This document shows, piece by piece, positions 33,946 to 36,353 of a DNA stretch of 36,353 nucleotides. The first letter of the stretch is position 1, and every line of letters begins with the position of its first letter. Under the pieces are notes generated by a model. The model did no database searches. It worked only from the letters and a program-made list of their open reading frames with translations, and was not told the DNA's origin. This DNA is from Bacteroidales bacterium. GTDB lineage: Bacteria; Bacteroidota; Bacteroidia; Bacteroidales; UBA932. The stretch covers positions 1 to 36,353 of the forward strand of contig WQYK01000002.1 of assembly GCA_009781275.1 (NCBI GenBank). Direction: 5' to 3'. A program made the position numbers and the translations under genes.

Positions 33946-34229
33946 GCTTCACCTGCTTTTTGGATGAGTGATTCAACACAGGCGGCATGGGCATTTTTCC
34001 CGCGATTCTGCTCACAAAATTCTGCATAGTCATTTAGGCTACCTGTTGACAAAATGAAGCTGTACGCCCTGTTTTTAGCGTTCATTTCCACATTGAAACA
34101 TCTGGATAACTCCGTTAGGAGGTCTTCAAAAAGTACTATACCATGTTCATTGTTTACCGGCAAAGTGATGGTTGCCGTCTTTTGCCTGTTTTTAGCCACG
34201 GCGGGGCCTTGATTCTTATTGTAACTCAT
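33939..34229 (-). CDS. Unknown accessory protein behind a structured leader
   Basis: 96 residues from ATG 34229 (MSYNKNQGPAVAKNR). A GTG at 34262 would add a hydrophobic stretch of 11 residues, not favoured because it lies within the structured leader. Basic N-terminus, then TATITLPVNNEHGIVLFEDLLTELSR (strand-helix), and a Cys-containing helical end (YAEFCEQNRGKNAHAACVES). Family unknown. Its start codon lies within a copy of the leader repeat GAGTTACA, see the leader entry. Coupled to the next gene. Confidence 0.6.
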   Translation of the reverse strand: MSYNKNQGPAVAKNRQKTATITLPVNNEHGIVLFEDLLTELSRCFNVEMNAKNRAYSFILSTGSLNDYAEFCEQNRGKNAHAACVESLIQKAGEAC

Positions 34230-34270
34230 TGATATAAGAATTGTGATAAAAAGATTGCCCACCGTAGGTG

Positions 34271-34398
34271 TGAGTTACACTTCACGACGGGCGTATAAGT
34301 AGCGGATAGTTTCCACGCCGCCACCATAGCGGGCAATCCGTTTTATCGGTTTAAATAAAGTTCTTGGGTTATTTGCCCCGATTGTGAAATGTAACTCA
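34271..34398 (-). ncRNA. Structured leader RNA with 15-bp terminal stem
   Basis: On the minus strand, the segment 34398-34384 (UGAGUUACAUUUCAC) is complementary to 34285-34271 over 15 positions, with one U-G wobble that would be a mismatch in DNA. About 98 nt lie inside, with a possible GGGCAA/UUGCCC stem (plus coordinates 34373-34378 and 34331-34336) and a GCGG/CCGC hairpin (34302-34305, 34318-34321). A TACCTTTG promoter at 34403 would start the RNA at about 34398, at the first base of the stem. The 3' arm can alternatively pair for 9 bp with 34228-34220, which covers the start codon of the next gene. I match it to no known riboswitch. Confidence 0.5.
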
Positions 34399-34402
34399 AT
34401 GG

Positions 34403-34410
34403 CAAAGGTA
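34403..34410 (-). promoter_or_regulatory. Promoter -7 element for the leader and two unknown genes
   Basis: TACCTTTG on the minus strand; perfect TAnnTTTG match, divergent from the toxin-antitoxin promoter. Confidence 0.6.
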
Positions 34411-34421
34411 GGAAACTTTCC
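34411..34421. promoter_or_regulatory. Candidate operator palindrome between divergent promoters
   Basis: GGAAA-C-TTTCC is a perfect 11-bp palindrome, enclosed by GGTA (34407-34410) and TACC (34424-34427). It sits between the minus-strand promoter and the toxin-antitoxin promoter, where an antitoxin would bind. Confidence 0.35.
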
Positions 34422-34462
34422 CATACCTGTACCTTTTTTTCCTTTGTTTATCCAAAAATTCT

Positions 34463-34470
34463 TACTTTTG
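34463..34470 (+). promoter_or_regulatory. Promoter -7 element for the toxin-antitoxin pair
   Basis: TACTTTTG, 18 nt before the antitoxin ATG at 34489. TTTG 34443-34446 may be the -33 element (16-nt spacing). Confidence 0.55.
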
Positions 34471-34488
34471 CAGCAAACTCTTATTATC

Positions 34489-34695
34489 ATGGCAGCAGTA
34501 GCAGGAATAAAATATACCAAAAGCACCAATGGAGGCCGGGGCTTTGTCCGCGTCGATTTAGGCATACATGGCGACAATCAGCTGTTAGCGGACTTTCTGG
34601 ATTTAATTGAAATAGAGGCTTGCATGAATGAACCAAAAAGACCTCTACATGAAATTATTAAGGAACAAAACCAAAAAAGGGGATTAGATGTATAG
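34489..34695 (+). CDS. Putative antitoxin of a RelE/ParE-type pair
   Basis: 68 residues from ATG 34489; the longer frame to 34384 crosses the promoter. The protein has a short beta-rich N-terminus (GIKYTKSTNGGRGFVRVDLGI), then helices LLADFLDLIEIEACM and PLHEIIKEQNQKRG, which would be the toxin-wrapping part. It does not match a named antitoxin family closely. The call rests on size, its position directly before a clear RelE-fold toxin, and the 8-nt overlap with it. Confidence 0.65.
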   Translation: MAAVAGIKYTKSTNGGRGFVRVDLGIHGDNQLLADFLDLIEIEACMNEPKRPLHEIIKEQNQKRGLDV

Positions 34696-34942
34696 CGTTG
34701 TTGTGGGCTTAAAGGCAGAAAAAGTGTTGGATAAACTGCCTAATGAGTACTACAAATTAATATCCAAACACCTTTTGGAGCTCGAGAAAGACCCCCGCCC
34801 CTTTGGGTACAGGAAATTGACAGGCTTTGAGAATCTTTACAGAATACGTGTCGGCGCTTATCGCATCATTTACTCAATCAAAGATAATGTATTGACTGTT
34901 GAGGTGATAAAGATTGACCACCGTAGGGACGTTTACAGGTAA
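34688..34942 (+). CDS. RelE/ParE-superfamily toxin
   Basis: 84 residues. Family pattern: YSVVVGLKAEKVLDKLPNEYY, LLELEKDPRPFGYRKLTGFENLYRIRVGAYRIIYSI, and VIKIDHRRDVYR. The stretch KLTG-x-x-x-LYRIRVG-x-YRIIY and the final HRRDVYR are typical of RelE-type mRNA interferases; the basic residues of the C-terminal arm (HRRxxxYR) are kept, so the toxin looks active. Starts within the last codons of the antitoxin. Confidence 0.9.
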   Translation: MYSVVVGLKAEKVLDKLPNEYYKLISKHLLELEKDPRPFGYRKLTGFENLYRIRVGAYRIIYSIKDNVLTVEVIKIDHRRDVYR

Positions 34943-34953
34943 TCCCACAAAAA

Positions 34954-34992
34954 GCAGCGCCCAAATGAGAAAGATACCCATTTGAGCGCTGC
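34954..34992 (-). terminator. Rho-independent terminator for the minus-strand small-gene operon
   Basis: 14-bp stem with one mismatch (34954-34967 with 34979-34992) and an 11-nt loop. On the minus strand the stem is followed by TTTTTG (A-run at 34949-34953). On the plus strand there is no T-run after it. It lies between the toxin gene and the convergent operon. Confidence 0.8.
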
Positions 34993-35009
34993 AATGATTA
35001 CAGGATTAT

Positions 35010-35153
35010 CTACCTTAACCACATGTTTGCCACAATGTTATCGTAATACTCCTCTTCTTTTTGTTTCTTGAGGGCGCCTAATTTGTTTTCCAACTCCTCT
35101 TTTGCCTCTCTTTCAAAGCGTTGTTCTATTGTTTCATTGTTAATTTTTTCCAT
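35010..35153 (-). CDS. Small charged helical protein
   Basis: 47 residues from ATG 35153, almost entirely charged helix (ETIEQRFEREAKEELENKLG, KKQKEEEYY), ending NIVANMWLR. The longer upstream frame would lie wholly within the preceding gene, so I reject it. Overlaps that gene by 14 nt. Last gene before the terminator. Unknown function. Confidence 0.5.
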   Translation of the reverse strand: MEKINNETIEQRFEREAKEELENKLGALKKQKEEEYYDNIVANMWLR

Positions 35154-35394
35154 GATTGTCAAGCTGTTTAAAAAGTTTTTGTAGTTCATCCATAAGCCCA
35201 TCAGCTTTAACTCTGAGTACTTTAAGATCTTCCAGATGGCTTGCCATCTGGTTTCGATTATTGCCCTCAAGCGGTCTATTTGCAATCAAAGAATTCCAAA
35301 CATTAAATTCTGCATCAAGCCATTTCCTCTTAGATTCAACGAGTTGCATGTTTTTTACCTTTATCGATTCCCTAATCGATTCTTTTGTTTCCAT
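35140..35394 (-). CDS. Small coiled-coil protein of the accessory element
   Basis: 84 residues, ATG 35394. Helical with heptad-like spacing (ESIRESIKVKNMQLVESKRKW, then ADGLMDELQKLFKQLDN). No known domain. Part of the six-gene overlapping run; starts 13 nt after the gene at 35408-35551. Confidence 0.55.
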   Translation of the reverse strand: METKESIRESIKVKNMQLVESKRKWLDAEFNVWNSLIANRPLEGNNRNQMASHLEDLKVLRVKADGLMDELQKLFKQLDNHGKN

Positions 35395-35407
35395 AAATAA
35401 TTGATTT

Positions 35408-35551
35408 TTAATTAGTACTAATATTTTGTTGATTTTTTAATGATGCCCAAGCTTTCTTTAAATGCCTTCCAAAGTCGGTTTTGGCTTCGGGTTCTCGTTT
35501 TTGCAATCGCCACGCATTTTCCATGGCTTTGGTGTGAATCTTTTTTTTCAT
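35408..35551 (-). CDS. Very small protein with AW..LK-AW motif
   Basis: 47 residues, ATG 35551, TAA 35408-35410: MKKKIHTKAMENAWRLQKRE, then FGRHLKKAWASLKNQQ. The pattern of an N-terminal AW and a later F-x-x-x-LKKAW is, as I recall it, common in tiny proteins of bacterial phages and integrative elements; function unknown. Two nearby genes end 4 nt upstream and start 13 nt downstream on the same strand, which supports a real gene. Confidence 0.6.
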   Translation of the reverse strand: MKKKIHTKAMENAWRLQKREPEAKTDFGRHLKKAWASLKNQQNISTN

Positions 35552-35555
35552 ATTA

Positions 35556-35765
35556 TTAATTATTTAAATGATAGACTTTTGTTAGAATCCTGTGATATTC
35601 TTTCAACTCCCCAGCCGACAATATCGATAAGTCCCGTATTTGATTTGCCTCAACATGCAAAGGCGGGAACATCTTGAGGTCAGTTACCAAGAGGTAACCT
35701 CGTTTCAATGACTGCAAAAGCATGATTTTCATGTCCCTGTCAATTTTAATTATCGCTTCTTTCAT
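35556..35765 (-). CDS. Small phage-type protein, paralogue of the preceding gene
   Basis: 69 residues, ATG 35765 (MKEAIIKIDRDMKIMLLQSL). The first 30 residues align with those of 35746-35928: IKIDRxxKIxLLxxLKxGxxxTDxL. The C-terminus is different (SAGELKEYHRILTKVYHLNN). Overlaps the previous gene by 20 nt. A TTG at 35789 is a possible but less likely start. Confidence 0.6.
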   Translation of the reverse strand: MKEAIIKIDRDMKIMLLQSLKRGYLLVTDLKMFPPLHVEANQIRDLSILSAGELKEYHRILTKVYHLNN

Positions 35766-35928
35766 GTTCTGATTGTTCTGTGTCGTCAATTCCGTGGTTT
35801 TCCCTCATTTGAGCAAACGGATCGTTTACAAATGGCAATAATTCGGGTAGGCGATCCGTGTCTATAAAGCCATCTTTCAGGGCTTTAAGCAACCTGATTT
35901 TTAGCTCTCTATCGATTTTAATTTTCAT
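35746..35928 (-). CDS. Small phage-type protein (KIKIDRELKIRLLKALK motif)
   Basis: 60 residues, ATG 35928. N-terminal MKIKIDRELKIRLLKALKDG, then TDRLPELLPF, then an acidic tail. Proteins of this pattern are, as I recall, seen beside GTPNK proteins in Bacteroidota prophages. Overlaps the preceding gene by 11 nt and the following one by 20 nt. Function unknown. Confidence 0.6.
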   Translation of the reverse strand: MKIKIDRELKIRLLKALKDGFIDTDRLPELLPFVNDPFAQMRENHGIDDTEQSEHERSDN

Positions 35929-36214
35929 TGCTCAAATCTTTGGTTATTTCTGTAATTATTGCATCCAACTGATAGTCTGTTAGTTTGTTTAGGTCGATCT
36001 TTGCTTCTATAGCCTGTTGACGTGGGAGCACGTGATCAATCAACTTGGTCAGTATTGATAACCGTTGGTATGGCTCTAATGCCTTAAGGTCTTTAGCTAT
36101 TACTCTCCTGTTGTCGTCCAATAACTTTGCTATCCACGCTCTTAAGTCGGCTCCCACTTTATTAGGAGTGCCGCGAACTCTTCCACCTGTCTTCTTACAT
36201 CCTTTAGTTTTCAT
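35918..36214 (-). CDS. GTPNK-motif phage protein, possible small-terminase-like DNA-binding protein
   Basis: 98 residues, ATG 36214. Opens with KGCKKTGGRVRGTPNKVGADLRAWI; the lysine/glycine-rich start plus GTPNK is the mark of small phage and ICE proteins next to packaging or other DNA-handling genes. Then helices VIAKDLKALEPYQRLSILTKL and LPRQQAIEAKIDLNKLTDYQLDAIITEITKDL. The large terminase would be expected on one side but is not in the window. First gene of the visible six-gene run. Confidence 0.65.
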   Translation of the reverse strand: MKTKGCKKTGGRVRGTPNKVGADLRAWIAKLLDDNRRVIAKDLKALEPYQRLSILTKLIDHVLPRQQAIEAKIDLNKLTDYQLDAIITEITKDLSNEN

Positions 36215-36242
36215 TCTATTTTTTTCTACTTTAACCTGAGTT

Positions 36243-36254
36243 TCGCTTAAGCGA
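36243..36254. promoter_or_regulatory. 12-bp palindrome upstream of the small-gene operon
   Basis: TCGCTTAAGCGA is a perfect palindrome 29 nt before the ATG at 36214, and a half copy TTAAGCGA recurs at 36293-36300. A phage-type operator is plausible. No TAnnTTTG promoter was found in 36215-36353, which otherwise holds nothing I can name. Confidence 0.4.
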
Positions 36255-36353
36255 CAGCTAAGAACAATTGTGTATCGTTGGTTTTTTGGATGTTAAGCGA
36301 GGGTTTTTTGGGGAAGAAACAATAAGCAGTTAGAGCACTTAAAATGTTCATGA

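Noticed and set aside
34271-34398. Retron-type ncRNA because of paired ends
   Set aside because: No reverse transcriptase follows; both downstream genes are small and lack YADD-type motifs.
34271-34398. Miniature transposable element with 15-bp terminal inverted repeats
   Set aside because: No target-site duplication is seen beside the arms, and the mismatch is an RNA-compatible wobble. Kept only as an alternative.
34275-34577. 100-residue minus-strand open frame
   Set aside because: It lies antisense to the antitoxin and across both promoters and the leader; no family resemblance.

Overview
The window is chromosomal DNA of a Bacteroidota bacterium, most likely of the order Bacteroidales. 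The evidence is the Bacteroidota promoter element TAnnTTTG in front of many genes, the gene chain parA-parB-DUF5683-LysM transglycosylase, rlmH beside a DUF4783 gene, a short-form adenylate kinase, and few visible Shine-Dalgarno sequences. No tRNA, rRNA, CRISPR array or complete insertion sequence was seen. The core is compact: convergent genes lie 3-7 nt apart (der/histidine kinase, transglycosylase/outer-membrane protein) and many genes overlap.

Layout. Positions 1-310 hold the 3' end of a RhuM-type gene followed by a deleted second RhuM copy. 366-7208 (minus) is a probable five-gene operon: beta-helix lipoprotein, xseA, xseB, a CASTOR/POLLUX-like channel and a YbdG-type MscS channel. 7303-11248 (plus) carries engB, then prs-nadE-small membrane protein-der (PRPP, NAD, ribosome assembly). 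11252-16950 holds an NtrY-like giant histidine kinase, rlmH and a NtrX-like response regulator on minus, with a DUF4783 gene on plus. 17012-20356 is cmk-ispH-priA-like. 20526-21365 is a PD-(D/E)XK (Rpn/PDDEXK_2) gene that looks inserted at the priA 3' end. 21452-22399 is a lipid kinase. 22492-26969 is the chromosome-partition and cell-wall cluster. 26977-29399 (minus) is purE followed by a large outer-membrane beta-barrel protein. 29481-33065 is hpt-adk-obgE-PAP2-lplA, closed by a strong terminator. hpf (minus) follows.

From about 33.5 kb to the right edge the content changes to accessory DNA of phage or conjugative-element type: two unknown coupled genes behind a structured leader, a divergently transcribed RelBE/ParE-like toxin-antitoxin pair, and a tightly overlapping run of six very small minus-strand genes beginning with a GTPNK-motif protein of the type found beside phage packaging genes. 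The element continues past the right edge.

The points most worth a second look are: (1) a leader RNA at 34.27-34.40 kb whose 15-bp terminal stem competes with a 9-bp pairing over the start codon of the gene behind it; (2) a full-length but catalytically degenerate PriA without Walker A, zinc-binding domain or the arginine-rich motif VI; (3) a 22-bp repeat of the priA 3' end, differing by one synonymous base, flanking the Rpn-family gene; (4) a sigma54-activator-like regulator lacking both GAFTGA and a DNA-binding domain; and (5) the RhuM remnant at the left edge.
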